A stretch of DNA of 64,000 nucleotides, from positions 59,568-123,567 of the forward strand of contig NZ_JUIW01000012.1 of NCBI RefSeq assembly GCF_004151245.1, written 5' to 3'. The notes under the pieces are model-generated. The model was not told the origin of the DNA. It did not search any database and was given only the letters and a program-made list of their open reading frames with translations. Source of the stretch: Flavobacterium beibuense (lineage in GTDB: Bacteria > Bacteroidota > Bacteroidia > Flavobacteriales > Flavobacteriaceae). A program made the translations under genes and the position numbers. This document shows, one piece after another, positions 26,884 through 36,474 of the stretch (its first letter is position 1; each line of letters opens with the position of its first letter).

Positions 26884-27387
26884 TTATTTCAATGCTTTTT
26901 TTATCGCTTTACGCAAAGAATCCACCCCTCCTTCATGATATCCCTTTTCAATTTTAATCAATTTCCCTTCCCTATCATAAATAATAACCGTAGGAAATGA
27001 ATTTACACCAAAGTCTTTAAAAATCTTATCCTCTGTTTTATAAGTAGATAAATAATTCATCTTTTTGTACTCTATATACTCATTTACATCCTCCTGAACA
27101 TCTTCATGGTTAACACCTATTATAACCAGATTATCTTTAAATTCTTCCTGCAACTCAATTAAACCCGGTATAGACTTTACACAAGGAAAACACCCCCTAA
27201 ACCAAAAGTCAAGTAAAACAACTTTACCTTTTAACTCCCTGAGTTTAACCGTTTCATTATTATTCAGTTTAAGTTCCAAATCCGGAATATACTTAATGTC
27301 AACATTAGTTTGCGCATTAGCGGTAAACGAGCTAAATACAGTTAGAAAAAGACTCAGTATAATTGTAAAAGAAACTTTTCTTGTCAT
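26884..27387 (-). CDS. TlpA/ResA-type thioredoxin-like protein, exported
   Basis: This 167-residue protein has a signal peptide (MTRKVSFTIILSLFLTVFSS..., cleavage near NAQ) and a thioredoxin fold. The active site is C66-F-P-C69 in FWFRGCFPCVKS, and the cis-proline region is VNSFPTVIIYD. An insert of about 25 residues (EEFKDNLVIIGVNHEDVQED) is typical of TlpA/ResA reductases. It is predicted to reduce disulfides in the envelope, for example of cytochrome c or other secreted proteins. It starts 16 bases after the stop of the LolA-like gene, so the two are an operon. Confidence 0.88.
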   Translation of the reverse strand: MTRKVSFTIILSLFLTVFSSFTANAQTNVDIKYIPDLELKLNNNETVKLRELKGKVVLLDFWFRGCFPCVKSIPGLIELQEEFKDNLVIIGVNHEDVQEDVNEYIEYKKMNYLSTYKTEDKIFKDFGVNSFPTVIIYDREGKLIKIEKGYHEGGVDSLRKAIKKALK

Positions 27388-27403
27388 CGCTTTTAAATTA
27401 GGA

Positions 27404-28228
27404 TTAGTTAATTGATTCCAGGCCTTTAACTTTTTCTTTAAACGTTCTATAGCGTTCTACCGGATTAATGGTTTCATTCTTGTCAATTTTAAAATTCTCT
27501 AAAGAGATATCAGGATTAATAGCCAAATATTCAATTTCATAATCATCATATTCTTCCATAGTTTCCCATTTCCCAAAAGCCGAACCGGCTACAGGCAAAT
27601 AATCTGACTTGCTGATATAGATTTTACCAACCCTATCCCTGGCGCCTTCATTATCCTTAAAATCTATTGTAACACAATAAACCATCGTATCTTTAAACAT
27701 CTCCTCTGTAATCACAATGCTTTCGGCTTGAGAATTACCTTTATCAGAAGGCTTCCTTAAAGCAAAATATTCCCCCAACAATAAGTAGCTATAATTTTGG
27801 ACCATAACCTGCACCATTCTCTTATCTTCATCTATATAAGGCTCCTTATAAACATCCAGAGAGTCAACCAATCTATTAAAATTAAATGTCCTTTTACCAT
27901 CATACTTCGTGTGTGCATAACCTTTACCACCTGAAGAAGTAGATTCTTTATCTACAATATGATAGGCTTTTAATCTGTCTTTCGGATTAATATACAAGGA
28001 GCATATGGCAGTAGTGTAAACAGTATCGTTATCTGAAAGCCTCTTTTTTTTACAATCTATCTTATAGACTACCGTATTGATCTTTTCGGAAGATTCAAAC
28101 ATTTTTTTTCTCACTTCGGTAGCTTCTTCTTTAGAAAGCTGCGACTGGGCGCTAACAGTAAATGAGCTTAATACCATTGTGATAAGACCAGAAAAGAAGA
28201 ATAAATTTCTGTTTAATAGATATTTCAT
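27404..28228 (-). CDS. Exported LolA-like protein of unknown function
   Basis: This 274-residue protein has a signal peptide (MKYLLNRNLFFFSGLITMVL...SAQSQ). The mature part has the look of an outer-membrane lipoprotein-sorting (LolA/LolB) fold, with long strands: TVVYKIDCKKKRLSDNDTVY, LYINPKDRLKAYHI, KTFNF-like core, MVYCVTIDFKDNEG, and KIYISKSDYLPVAG, the strand that in LolA relatives reads IYISKxxYLP. It is followed by a TlpA-type thioredoxin in the same operon, a pairing often seen fused in Bacteroidetes redoxin proteins. The role is inferred only from fold resemblance. The ATG at 28228 was chosen because it begins a clean signal peptide. Confidence 0.55.
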   Translation of the reverse strand: MKYLLNRNLFFFSGLITMVLSSFTVSAQSQLSKEEATEVRKKMFESSEKINTVVYKIDCKKKRLSDNDTVYTTAICSLYINPKDRLKAYHIVDKESTSSGGKGYAHTKYDGKRTFNFNRLVDSLDVYKEPYIDEDKRMVQVMVQNYSYLLLGEYFALRKPSDKGNSQAESIVITEEMFKDTMVYCVTIDFKDNEGARDRVGKIYISKSDYLPVAGSAFGKWETMEEYDDYEIEYLAINPDISLENFKIDKNETINPVERYRTFKEKVKGLESIN

Positions 28229-28338
28229 AAGGTGTGCTGATTTGATACACAATTATACGAAAAAACTATTATATACAGATTATCATAGATTTTGGAGTAT
28301 CTAAACAGAGATTACATAAGAAGCTGAAAGAAATAAAA

Positions 28339-28371
28339 ACAAAAAAGCCCGAACGGATTGTTCAGGCTTTT
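28339..28371 (-). terminator. Terminator after the tRNA-Gly/tRNA-Leu pair
   Basis: On the minus strand AAAGCCTGAAC pairs with GTTCGGGCTTT (one G-U) across AATCC, followed by a T-rich tract. Confidence 0.7.
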
Positions 28372-28375
28372 ATAG

Positions 28376-28461
28376 TACTCAAGGCGGGACTTGAACCCGC
28401 ACGGGCATTACTACCCACTGGATTTTAAGTCCAGCGTGTCTACCAATTCCACCACTCGAGC
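28376..28461 (-). tRNA. tRNA-Leu (anticodon TAA)
   Basis: The transcript (minus strand) begins GCTCGAG and ends GAGTA, with an acceptor stem closing at a G-U pair. The anticodon stem/loop CTGGA-CTTAAAA-TCCAG gives TAA. A long variable arm (GTGGGTAGTAATGCCC) and the T-arm GCGGGTTCAAGTCCCGC are intact. 86 bases, normal for a class II tRNA. CCA is not encoded. Confidence 0.93.
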
Positions 28462-28477
28462 ATTTTGGTAGTATTTG

Positions 28478-28550
28478 AGCGAAAAACGGGGTTCGAACCC
28501 GCGACCTCAACCTTGGCAAGGTTGCGCTCTACCAACTGAGCTATTTTCGC
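28478..28550 (-). tRNA. tRNA-Gly (anticodon GCC)
   Basis: The minus-strand sequence begins GCGAAAATAGCTCAGTTGG, has anticodon stem/loop CAACC-TTGCCAA-GGTTG giving GCC, and T-arm GCGGGTTCGAACCCCG. 73 bases, complete. It lies 16 bases upstream of tRNA-Leu and is cotranscribed with it. Confidence 0.93.
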
Positions 28551-28697
28551 ATTATCAATATCCGCTGTTTGCTTGTGTATTGCGGTGCAAATGTAGCACA
28601 TTTATTCAATTCTACAAGTGTTTTTTGAAAAAAAATTTAGCGAAAAATATAACCTGTTGATAACCTTTAGCTTAAATATAAAACTTTTTTTAAGGCT

Positions 28698-29729
28698 CTA
28701 TTCCATACTACAATCTTTCACTTTACCCACTATATCTGAAGCCTTATAAAAGTAATCTTCTTTTGAAACAGGACTACCTATTATGCTATAGTGAAACTCA
28801 AAATCGTTATTGCAACAATACGCAAACACTAATTTCTTCTCATAATCATCAAGACTACCCTGCAAGTACATTTCCCTGTTCTTATTAACCTTATCAGGCT
28901 CCGGCATTTCCCTTAACCTGTAAATCTCACATTCAAATATTTTAAACGCATAATTACCAATATTATTAAAAACCCTATCTCCCAACTCGATATAATGTGT
29001 TAAAAAACCAGGCTTAATCTCACCGCTTTTCATACTACTTATATACATTTCCTTTATTTCGTTCTGCAAACTTCTGTCCTTACCCATTTCAAGATAATGA
29101 AGAAAAACAACTGAAGGCAGATTAACATCACCCACTAAGGTAATTGTAGCCCTCAACTTCTTTTCAGAATAATAACCATTCTTTTTAATATAATTAATCA
29201 GGTTTATAGTATTATTCCTGAAAAGCACCTCTAAAGTATCCGGAACTTCCCAACTATCACGGTATTTAGTAAGCCGTAGTTTATTATAAACAGAATCTAG
29301 TTTTCTAAATTCATCAAGATCTGAGAGATATTGCCTGTTAGCATTAAGGTTCTTTTCTCTAACCTTTTTCGCTTTTTGCTTTATTTTCAGAAAAGCCCTG
29401 CTATCATTGTAGTCCTCAAACACTTTTCTTTCAAACAACTTGGCATCAACTCCTTTATCAGCCAATCTGTCCGCAAAAAGAAGAAACTGTTCTTTATTAT
29501 TTTCCTTATGCGCGCAAACAGCAGCATTATAGAGGTCAATACCAAATTCAACCCCTGTTGCAGTAAAAGCTTGGTTGTATTTTACAAGTGCCTGTTTGTA
29601 ATTACCATCGGTAATATTTAATTCAGCCTCATTTACAAAATTATTATACTGTTCTCCTATACTTTGGGCAGTTAAACCATTTGTAAAAATAGATAAAGTG
29701 AAAAATAAAAAAAGCGTAAGGTGCTTCAT
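28698..29729 (-). CDS. Exported TPR-like protein of unknown function
   Basis: This 343-residue protein has a signal peptide (MKHLTLFLFFTLSIFTNGLTAQS). It is followed by helical repeats resembling tetratricopeptides: AELNITDGNYKQALVKYNQAF (residues about 35-55) and LYNAAVCAHKENNKEQFLLFADRLADKG. The remaining 230 residues are charged and helical with no named domain. I cannot assign a function. It is a single gene between the tRNA pair and mutS, and could be a secreted or periplasmic protein of unknown partner. Confidence 0.6.
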   Translation of the reverse strand: MKHLTLFLFFTLSIFTNGLTAQSIGEQYNNFVNEAELNITDGNYKQALVKYNQAFTATGVEFGIDLYNAAVCAHKENNKEQFLLFADRLADKGVDAKLFERKVFEDYNDSRAFLKIKQKAKKVREKNLNANRQYLSDLDEFRKLDSVYNKLRLTKYRDSWEVPDTLEVLFRNNTINLINYIKKNGYYSEKKLRATITLVGDVNLPSVVFLHYLEMGKDRSLQNEIKEMYISSMKSGEIKPGFLTHYIELGDRVFNNIGNYAFKIFECEIYRLREMPEPDKVNKNREMYLQGSLDDYEKKLVFAYCCNNDFEFHYSIIGSPVSKEDYFYKASDIVGKVKDCSME

Positions 29730-29788
29730 AACAATAAATAATCATTCATTGTTACAAACGAAAAACACAGCGTTTTGTTATCCCTAAA

Positions 29789-32395
29789 TTACTTTGCCAG
29801 CATTCGTTTAATCTCGTTAAGCTTCATTAAGGCTTCTACGGGAGTAAGCGTGTTGATATCAAGATTAACTATTTCCTCTTTTATCTCTTCTAAAAGCGGG
29901 TCATCAAGATTAAAGAAACTAAGCTGCAGTTCATCATCCTTAGAGGCTTTTCCGTTAGACAATGCCTCGCCCGAATGATCTTTCTCCAGCTTTTTAAGCA
30001 GCTTTTGTGCTTTTTGAATTACCGTTTGCGGCATCCCCGCCATTTTGGCTACATGAATACCAAAACTGTGTGCACTACCCCCTTTTACCAGCTTACGTAT
30101 AAACAACACCGTATCCTTAAGCTCCTTTACCGAAACATTATAGTTTTGGATGCGCTCAAAAATATCCTGCATTTCATTAAGTTCGTGGTAATGGGTAGCA
30201 AAAAGCGTTTTAGGCTTTGCAGGGTGTTCATGAAGGAATTCGGCAATGGCCCATGCAATAGAAATACCATCGTAAGTACTGGTACCACGGCCAATTTCAT
30301 CCAGTAAAATAAGGCTTCTGTCAGACAGGTTATTAAGAATAGAGGCTGTTTCGTTCATCTCTACCATGAAGGTTGACTCACCCATAGAGATATTATCCGA
30401 CGCACCTACCCTTGTAAATATCTTGTCTACCACACCCATCCTGACACTTTCGGCTGGGACAAAACTACCCATTTGTGCTAATAGCACTATAAGAGCTGTT
30501 TGCCTTAATATTGCCGATTTACCCGACATGTTAGGACCCGTAATCATTATTATCTGCTGCCCTTCCCTGTCTAAGTAAACATCGTTTGTTACATAAGGCA
30601 CATAAACAGGAAGCTGTTTTTCAATAACCGGGTGGCGGCCTTCTTTTATTTCAAGATCAAAGCTGTCGTCAATCTCCGGGCAAACATATTTGTTTTCTAT
30701 TGCAAGTTGTGCAAATGACGTCAAACAATCCATTTGTGCTACCAATGCCGCATTAAGCTGTACCGGCTTAATATAAGTTGCTATCCACACTACAAGCTGT
30801 TCAAATAATTGTGTTTCCAGTTGGTGTATCTTTTCTTCAGCACCTAATATTTTAGCTTCATACTCCTTAAGCTCTTCGGTAATATAACGCTCGGCATTAA
30901 CAAGGGTTTGTTTCCTTATCCATTCTGCCGGAACCTTATCCTTATGTGTATTCCTCACCTCTATATAGTAACCAAATACATTATTGAATGATATCTTAAG
31001 CGAAGAAATACCCGTACGCTCTGATTCTCGTTTTTCTATAGCCTCCAGAAACTCCTTTCCTGAAAAAGCGATGCTTCTCAACTCATCAAGCTCGGGGTGT
31101 ACACCTTTTGCAATGGCGTTACCCTTATTGATAGACACAGGCGCTTCGGGATGTACCGTAGCTTTAATCTTTTCCCTTAACAGGTCACAACTATGAAGGC
31201 TATCCCCTATAGCCTTAAGAGCTTCGTTATCACTTTTTAGTGCCAGTTCCTTAATAGGCACAATAGCATCAAGAGAATCATTAAGATAGTTAACCTCCCT
31301 TGGGCTTACCTTACCTGCCGCGATTTTAGAGATAAGCCTTTCCAAATCGGAAATCTGTTTTACCTGCTGCTGTATTTTATGCAGCACTTCGGTATTATTG
31401 GTAAGATAAGAAACCACCTCATGCCTTGAGCGTATTTTATTTGCATCCTTAAGCGGTAATGCCAGCCAACGCTTTAAAAGCCTTCCTCCCATTGGCGACA
31501 GGGTTCTGTCTATAACATCGAGTAAGGTCACCGCATTAGGATTCGTACTGTTGTAAAGCTCAAGGTTACGTATGGTAAAACGATCCATCCATACATAAGC
31601 ATCTTCTGCTATACGCTGAATAGAGGTAATGTGCTGTACTCTGTTATGCTGTGTTTCCGAAAGGTAATATAACACTGCTCCCGAGGCGATAACGCCCTCC
31701 TGCAGCTCCTCTATACCAAAACCTTTAAGTGAGTTGGTTTGAAAATGCCCGGTAAGGCTTTCAAAAGCATAATCTTCTTTATATACCCAGTCTTCAAGAT
31801 AAAAGGTATGGTAATCTTCTCCAAAAGCCCCCCTAAAAGTAGTTTTATCCTGTTTCGGGACCAATACCTCACTCGGACTGAAATTCTGTAAAAGTTTATC
31901 GATATATTCTTCGTTACCCTGAGCGGTAAGAAATTCTCCCGTTGAAACATCAAGGAAAGAAACACCCAGTGTTTTCTTGCCGAAAAATACCGAAGCAAGG
32001 AAGTTGTTAGACTTGGCACTAAGCACCTCATCATTCATCGAAACGCCCGGCGTAACCAATTCGGTAACTCCGCGCTTCACGATAGTTTTAGTCATTTTAG
32101 GATCCTCCAGCTGATCGCATATAGCCACACGAAGACCCGCCTTCACCAGTTTAGGCAAATAGGTATTTAATGAATGGTGCGGAAAACCGGCCAGTGCCGT
32201 TTCAGTTTCACTACCGTTACCTCTTTTGGTTAATACAATACCTAAAATACCCGCTGCCCTAATGGCGTCTTCACCAAAAGTTTCATAAAAATCACCCACA
32301 CGAAACAACAGGCACGCATCAGGATACTTTGCCTTAATGCTGTTATATTGCTTCATTAACGGGGTTTCTTTTGCTTTTTTCTCTTTTGTTGCCAA
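29789..32395 (-). CDS. mutS: DNA mismatch repair protein MutS
   Basis: This 868-residue protein recognises mismatches and starts repair. The N-terminal mismatch-binding domain is seen as [17 protein letters not shown] (the Phe-x-Glu motif in FYETF), the clamp and lever domains follow, and the ATPase has Walker [19 protein letters not shown] (about residues 619-636), [18 protein letters not shown] (Walker B and composite site) and FATHYHEL. The C-terminal region carries a helix-turn-helix-like [11 protein letters not shown] segment. Length is standard MutS1. It lies tail to tail with the TPR-like gene and is divergent from the SpoU methyltransferase. Confidence 0.97.
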   Translation of the reverse strand: MATKEKKAKETPLMKQYNSIKAKYPDACLLFRVGDFYETFGEDAIRAAGILGIVLTKRGNGSETETALAGFPHHSLNTYLPKLVKAGLRVAICDQLEDPKMTKTIVKRGVTELVTPGVSMNDEVLSAKSNNFLASVFFGKKTLGVSFLDVSTGEFLTAQGNEEYIDKLLQNFSPSEVLVPKQDKTTFRGAFGEDYHTFYLEDWVYKEDYAFESLTGHFQTNSLKGFGIEELQEGVIASGAVLYYLSETQHNRVQHITSIQRIAEDAYVWMDRFTIRNLELYNSTNPNAVTLLDVIDRTLSPMGGRLLKRWLALPLKDANKIRSRHEVVSYLTNNTEVLHKIQQQVKQISDLERLISKIAAGKVSPREVNYLNDSLDAIVPIKELALKSDNEALKAIGDSLHSCDLLREKIKATVHPEAPVSINKGNAIAKGVHPELDELRSIAFSGKEFLEAIEKRESERTGISSLKISFNNVFGYYIEVRNTHKDKVPAEWIRKQTLVNAERYITEELKEYEAKILGAEEKIHQLETQLFEQLVVWIATYIKPVQLNAALVAQMDCLTSFAQLAIENKYVCPEIDDSFDLEIKEGRHPVIEKQLPVYVPYVTNDVYLDREGQQIIMITGPNMSGKSAILRQTALIVLLAQMGSFVPAESVRMGVVDKIFTRVGASDNISMGESTFMVEMNETASILNNLSDRSLILLDEIGRGTSTYDGISIAWAIAEFLHEHPAKPKTLFATHYHELNEMQDIFERIQNYNVSVKELKDTVLFIRKLVKGGSAHSFGIHVAKMAGMPQTVIQKAQKLLKKLEKDHSGEALSNGKASKDDELQLSFFNLDDPLLEEIKEEIVNLDINTLTPVEALMKLNEIKRMLAK

Positions 32396-32501
32396 GGTGA
32401 AGTTATTTACCGGTTAAACTAAAGGGCGAATTTAATCAAATTCCAAAAAACTTAGGGTACACTGTTAGCAAATGGTGGATAACTAAATAATATAATATGC
32501 T

Positions 32502-32509
32502 TACTTTTG
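32502..32509 (+). promoter_or_regulatory. -7 promoter element for the SpoU methyltransferase
   Basis: TACTTTTG matches TAnnTTTG 24 bases before the ATG. No equally good element is seen for the divergent mutS. Confidence 0.45.
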
Positions 32510-32533
32510 CAGCACGTATATTAAAGCAGAAAA

Positions 32534-33064
32534 ATGAGAAAACTGGCAAACAGCGAACTGGACAGGAAAAGTGTTGACGATTTTAAAAAAGCAGAAAAAA
32601 CTCCTATCATAATTATTCTTGACGATATAAGGAGCCTGCACAACATCGGATCGGTTTTTCGTACTTGTGATGCTTTTCTTATAGAAAAAATATACCTGTG
32701 CGGCATTACCGCAACTCCTCCTAATAAGGAAATACACAAAACTGCACTGGGTGCTACCGACACCGTTACCTGGGAATACCAAAAAGATGTACTTGAGGTT
32801 ATCTCTTCACTAAAAAGTGAAGACACCGAAGTATGGGCCATAGAACAGGTAGAAAAATCAGTTTTCCTAAACGACTTTGCTCCGGAAAAAAACAAAAAAT
32901 ATGCACTTGTTTTTGGCAATGAGGTAAAAGGTGTATCACAAAAAGCAGTACAACTTTGCAACGGAACGATTGAAATTCCGCAATTAGGAACTAAACATTC
33001 CCTCAACATTTCGGTAAGTACAGGCATTGTTGTATGGGATATCTTTCAAAAACTACAACATTAG
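32534..33064 (+). CDS. SpoU/TrmH family RNA 2'-O-methyltransferase
   Basis: This 176-residue knot-fold methyltransferase has the three SpoU motifs: LHNIGSVFRTCDAF (motif 1), YALVFGNEVKGVS (motif 2) and IPQLGTKHSLNISVSTGIV (motif 3), with SAM bound in the trefoil knot. It lacks the N-terminal substrate-binding domain of larger TrmH enzymes, a form typical of TrmL-like tRNA or small rRNA methyltransferases. Its target is not predictable here. It is divergent from mutS. Confidence 0.9.
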   Translation: MRKLANSELDRKSVDDFKKAEKTPIIIILDDIRSLHNIGSVFRTCDAFLIEKIYLCGITATPPNKEIHKTALGATDTVTWEYQKDVLEVISSLKSEDTEVWAIEQVEKSVFLNDFAPEKNKKYALVFGNEVKGVSQKAVQLCNGTIEIPQLGTKHSLNISVSTGIVVWDIFQKLQH

Positions 33065-33098
33065 TACCCCTAAAACGTTTTTTTCCTACTTTTACGGG

Positions 33099-35180
33099 AT
33101 GAAGTCCCTTAAATTTAAACATCTAGTTCTTTTATTGTCCTGTTTTGCATCATTAATTATAAATGCTCAGGATGCTCCTCCCGTATTAACCGCAAGCGGA
33201 AACCAGATTTATTGTCCCGGCACGCCTATTAATATTGTAACCGATTTTAATATTACCGATGCCGATGACACCGAAACCAATGCTGTATATATCCAGATAT
33301 CATCAGGATATGTAAACGGACAGGACATACTATCACTAAACACTACAATACCAAACATAACAAGCAACTGGAATACTGTTTCGGGCAAGCTTACCATAGA
33401 AGGCGTTGGCGGACAAAGTGTTACTTACAGCGATTTGATAACCGCGGTGCAAAATGTGGTATACAATAACACCTCGGCAAACCCAAGCGGTTCAAGAACA
33501 TTTTCTATTACTATAGGACAGGCTAATTACTTACCTTCTACTGGTCATTATTACCAGTTTGTATCCTCATTAGGAATAAGCTGGACAGCCGCTAAAGATG
33601 CAGCTGCAGCAAGCACCTACTATGGATTACAGGGATACCTGGCCACTATACTTTCTTCTGACGAAGCACAGCTTTTAGGTGAGCAGGCAACCGGCACGGG
33701 CTGGATAGGCGGAAGTGATTCGCAAACCGAAGGTGTATGGAAATGGATGACAGGCCCTGAAGCCGGTATAACATTCTGGAATGGTGGTGTAAACGGCTCA
33801 ACACCAAACTTTGCCTTTTGGAATACAGGAGAACCTAACAACCAAAGCGATGAAGACTATGCCCACATTACCGCACCTGGTGTAGGAATAGCAGGCTCAT
33901 GGAACGACCTACCTGTAAGCGGAAGCACAGGGGACTATGTTCCTAAAGGATATATTGTAGAATACGGAGGGATGCCCGGCGACCCTGTATTACAAATATC
34001 TGCGAGTACAACCATAACCATCCCTACCATTACGGGAACCACACCTGCAAGCAATTGCGGCGAAGGATCAGTTATACTTCAGGCCACTGCCGGAAGCGCT
34101 TTAATATACTGGTATGCAAATCCAAATGGCGGTACTCCGTTAGCTACCGGAAGTAGTTTTACAACACCGGTATTAACAGCCTCCACCACCTATTATGCAT
34201 CCACTCACGATGAAACCTGTACAACTGCATCAAGAACTGCAGTAACGGCAACCATAAACCCAATCCCAACTGTAACAGTAACACAACCTGACCCCATATG
34301 TAGCGGAGAAACAGCAACACTGGAGGCATTGCCATCGGCAGGAACCGTAAACTGGTATACCTCTGCAACAGGTGGCACAGCGATAGGTTCGGGAACAAGT
34401 TTTACGACACAGGCTTTAAATTCAGATACTACTTTTTATGCTGAAGCTATTAGCAACGGATGTCCGTCTGCTTCGAGAGAAGCGGTAACGGTTAGCGTAA
34501 ATGCTATTCCGGATGCAGGAGAAGATGAGGAAGTTGTTTTTTGTGAAGATAGCCAGGTAACACTAAATGCTAATGTTAGTAATGTTACTTATTTATGGTC
34601 TAATGGGGAAACCACTCCAAGCATTACGGTTAACCAGGCAGGAGCCTATACCCTTGAAATAACCAATAGTGCCGGATGCAGCGACAGTAAAACTTTTACA
34701 GCTGTTATGCTTACCGCACCTGTAATAAACAATGTTGTGGTAAACTCGGCAACGGCAACTGTAATAATGGAAGATACCGACTTTACGAGTTACGAATATT
34801 CACTTGACGGGATAAACTATCAAACATCAAATATGTTTTATAATCTTAGTGCAGGACAGCATACCGCTTATGCACGATCGCAAAATGGGTGCGGCATGGA
34901 CTCGCAGACCTTTTTTGTATTGCTTATCCCCAGATATTTTACCCCTAACAACGATTCGGTTAACGATGTATTTACTATAGCTGGATTATCTACCTATCCT
35001 TTTGCCAAAATCAGCATTTTTGACCGTTATGGCAAAATTATAACAGTGCTTAGCAGTCGTAACCGCTCTTGGGATGGCACCTACAACGGACGAAACCTGC
35101 CTTCAAGTGATTACTGGTATGTAATACAACTGGATCCGTCGCTACCTGAAATAAAAGGGCATGTAGCATTAATTCGATAA
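33099..35180 (+). CDS. Secreted C-type lectin/Ig-like protein with T9SS type B sorting domain
   Basis: The mature protein of about 693 residues starts at the ATG at 33099, giving the signal peptide MKSLKFKHLVLLLSCFASLI...NAQ. Residues 147-291 are a C-type lectin domain, with YYGLQGYLATI, the sugar-selecting EPNN (245-248) and WND (268-270), and the final GYIVEYGG. Two Ig-like repeats follow, built around TPLATGSSFTTPVL and TAIGSGTSFTTQAL, and then a third (AGEDEEVVFCEDSQVTL). The last 85 residues (about 609-693), with RYFTPNNDSVNDVFTIAG, FDRYGKIITVL, WDGTYNGRNLPSSDYWYVI and the end HVALIR, are the type B (gliding-associated, CHU_C) sorting signal for the type IX secretion system. It is an extracellular or surface adhesin candidate. 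It ends convergently with the folK fusion and overlaps it by 12 bases. Confidence 0.92.
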   Translation: MKSLKFKHLVLLLSCFASLIINAQDAPPVLTASGNQIYCPGTPINIVTDFNITDADDTETNAVYIQISSGYVNGQDILSLNTTIPNITSNWNTVSGKLTIEGVGGQSVTYSDLITAVQNVVYNNTSANPSGSRTFSITIGQANYLPSTGHYYQFVSSLGISWTAAKDAAAASTYYGLQGYLATILSSDEAQLLGEQATGTGWIGGSDSQTEGVWKWMTGPEAGITFWNGGVNGSTPNFAFWNTGEPNNQSDEDYAHITAPGVGIAGSWNDLPVSGSTGDYVPKGYIVEYGGMPGDPVLQISASTTITIPTITGTTPASNCGEGSVILQATAGSALIYWYANPNGGTPLATGSSFTTPVLTASTTYYASTHDETCTTASRTAVTATINPIPTVTVTQPDPICSGETATLEALPSAGTVNWYTSATGGTAIGSGTSFTTQALNSDTTFYAEAISNGCPSASREAVTVSVNAIPDAGEDEEVVFCEDSQVTLNANVSNVTYLWSNGETTPSITVNQAGAYTLEITNSAGCSDSKTFTAVMLTAPVINNVVVNSATATVIMEDTDFTSYEYSLDGINYQTSNMFYNLSAGQHTAYARSQNGCGMDSQTFFVLLIPRYFTPNNDSVNDVFTIAGLSTYPFAKISIFDRYGKIITVLSSRNRSWDGTYNGRNLPSSDYWYVIQLDPSLPEIKGHVALIR

Positions 35181-36308
35181 GATATGGTTTTGAATTTGGG
35201 TTAGGATATCCAGATAATCTTCCTGATTATTTACAAAATCTTTACCCTCTACATCAATCAGCAGGATATTCATCCCCTGTTGTGTTTTGATGTATTCCAT
35301 ATAGCCACTGTTAAGCCTATCCAGATATTCCGGCTGAATATCCTGTTCATAGGTGCGTCCGCGTTTCTTTATCTGCTCTAACAGCGCATCCGTTTTTCGG
35401 TATAGATAAACATATAAATCAGGCTTTGGCGTTTCCCTGTTTATGATATCAAAAAGCTTATGATACAACCTGTATTCATCTTCGGTAAGGGTTACCTTGG
35501 CAAATATCAGTGATTTAAAAATATGATAATCCGACACCACAAAATCACTAAATAAATCCAGTTGGTACAAATCGTCCGAAAGTTGCTGGTGCCTGTCAGC
35601 AAGGAATGACATTTCCAGCGGAAAAGCATATCGTGCAGGCTCCTTATAAAACTTAGGCAGGAATGGATTATCGGCAAAACGCTCCAAAATAATTTTTGCA
35701 TTAAAATCCTCGGCTATTCTTCCCGAAAGAGAAGTCTTCCCAGCACCTATATTTCCTTCAATAGCTATATAATTAGCCCCTGTAAACTGTATGTTTTTTA
35801 TAGGATTTTCCAATTGGGAAACCAGTTTGCAATCACTATCATCGGTTGATTCGTCTACAAGAAGGTCGATATCCTTTTTAAGCACCGGATGCACCCATTC
35901 CGGCATTACATCCCTTAACGGATACAGCACAAAATTCCTGTCCTGCATTCGCGGATGCGGAAGGGTTAATTCAGGCAATGCAGCGATCTCGTTATTAAAA
36001 GCGATAATATCAACATCAATAACACGGGCACTATACCCCTGTCCTTCACCCCTTACCCTGCCAGCATCAAGTTCGGCCTTAAGTAGCGCCTGCAAAAACT
36101 GTACTGCTGTTTTATGGGTATGTACCAAAATAGCGCAATTATAAAAATCGTCACTTTCAAAACCCCATGAAGGCGTTTCATACAGACCGGAAACCTGTAC
36201 CACTGTAGCTATATGGTTATGTATATAACTAATACAGTCCTGTATGTGTTGCAGTCTGTCACCCTGATTACTTCCAAGAGATAATATGGCGCGATTTTGA
36301 AATTTCAT
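35169..36308 (-). CDS. folK: HPPK-deoxynucleoside kinase fusion (FolK-dNK)
   Basis: This 379-residue protein joins two enzymes. Residues 1-about 150 are 6-hydroxymethyl-7,8-dihydropterin pyrophosphokinase, seen as AILSLGSNQGDRLQHI, SARVIDVDIIAF (95-104) and LPHPRMQDRNFVLYPL (116-131), making the pterin precursor of folate. Residues about 178-379 are a P-loop deoxynucleoside kinase of the dGK/dAK type, with EGNIGAGKTS (184-193), the EERFADNPFLP-type substrate region (LERFADNPFLPKFY), DYHIFKSLIF and YLYRKTDALLEQIKKRGRTYEQ (the ERS-like RKR lid). Such fusions are frequent in Bacteroidetes. A short linker of about 28 residues (VDESTDDSDCKL...) joins them. The start ATG at 36308 was chosen because the FolK start follows it. 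Confidence 0.93.
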   Translation of the reverse strand: MKFQNRAILSLGSNQGDRLQHIQDCISYIHNHIATVVQVSGLYETPSWGFESDDFYNCAILVHTHKTAVQFLQALLKAELDAGRVRGEGQGYSARVIDVDIIAFNNEIAALPELTLPHPRMQDRNFVLYPLRDVMPEWVHPVLKKDIDLLVDESTDDSDCKLVSQLENPIKNIQFTGANYIAIEGNIGAGKTSLSGRIAEDFNAKIILERFADNPFLPKFYKEPARYAFPLEMSFLADRHQQLSDDLYQLDLFSDFVVSDYHIFKSLIFAKVTLTEDEYRLYHKLFDIINRETPKPDLYVYLYRKTDALLEQIKKRGRTYEQDIQPEYLDRLNSGYMEYIKTQQGMNILLIDVEGKDFVNNQEDYLDILTQIQNHILSN

Positions 36309-36474
36309 AGGCTGCAAATTAACTAAAACAATTTTAAAGGAAATTATATTTAAAGCCTGTGTTAACAAATTAATTTAGGGTCTGTACATATTTTTATAAA
36401 ATTCTATCTTTAACCACTGTAACACTTTTGGACATTGTGCTACTTATATACAAGACAATAAATAAATCTGTACT

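Noticed and set aside
28475..28660. 61-residue open frame over the tRNA genes
   Set aside because: It runs through tRNA-Gly on the opposite strand; translation of tRNA sequence, not a gene.
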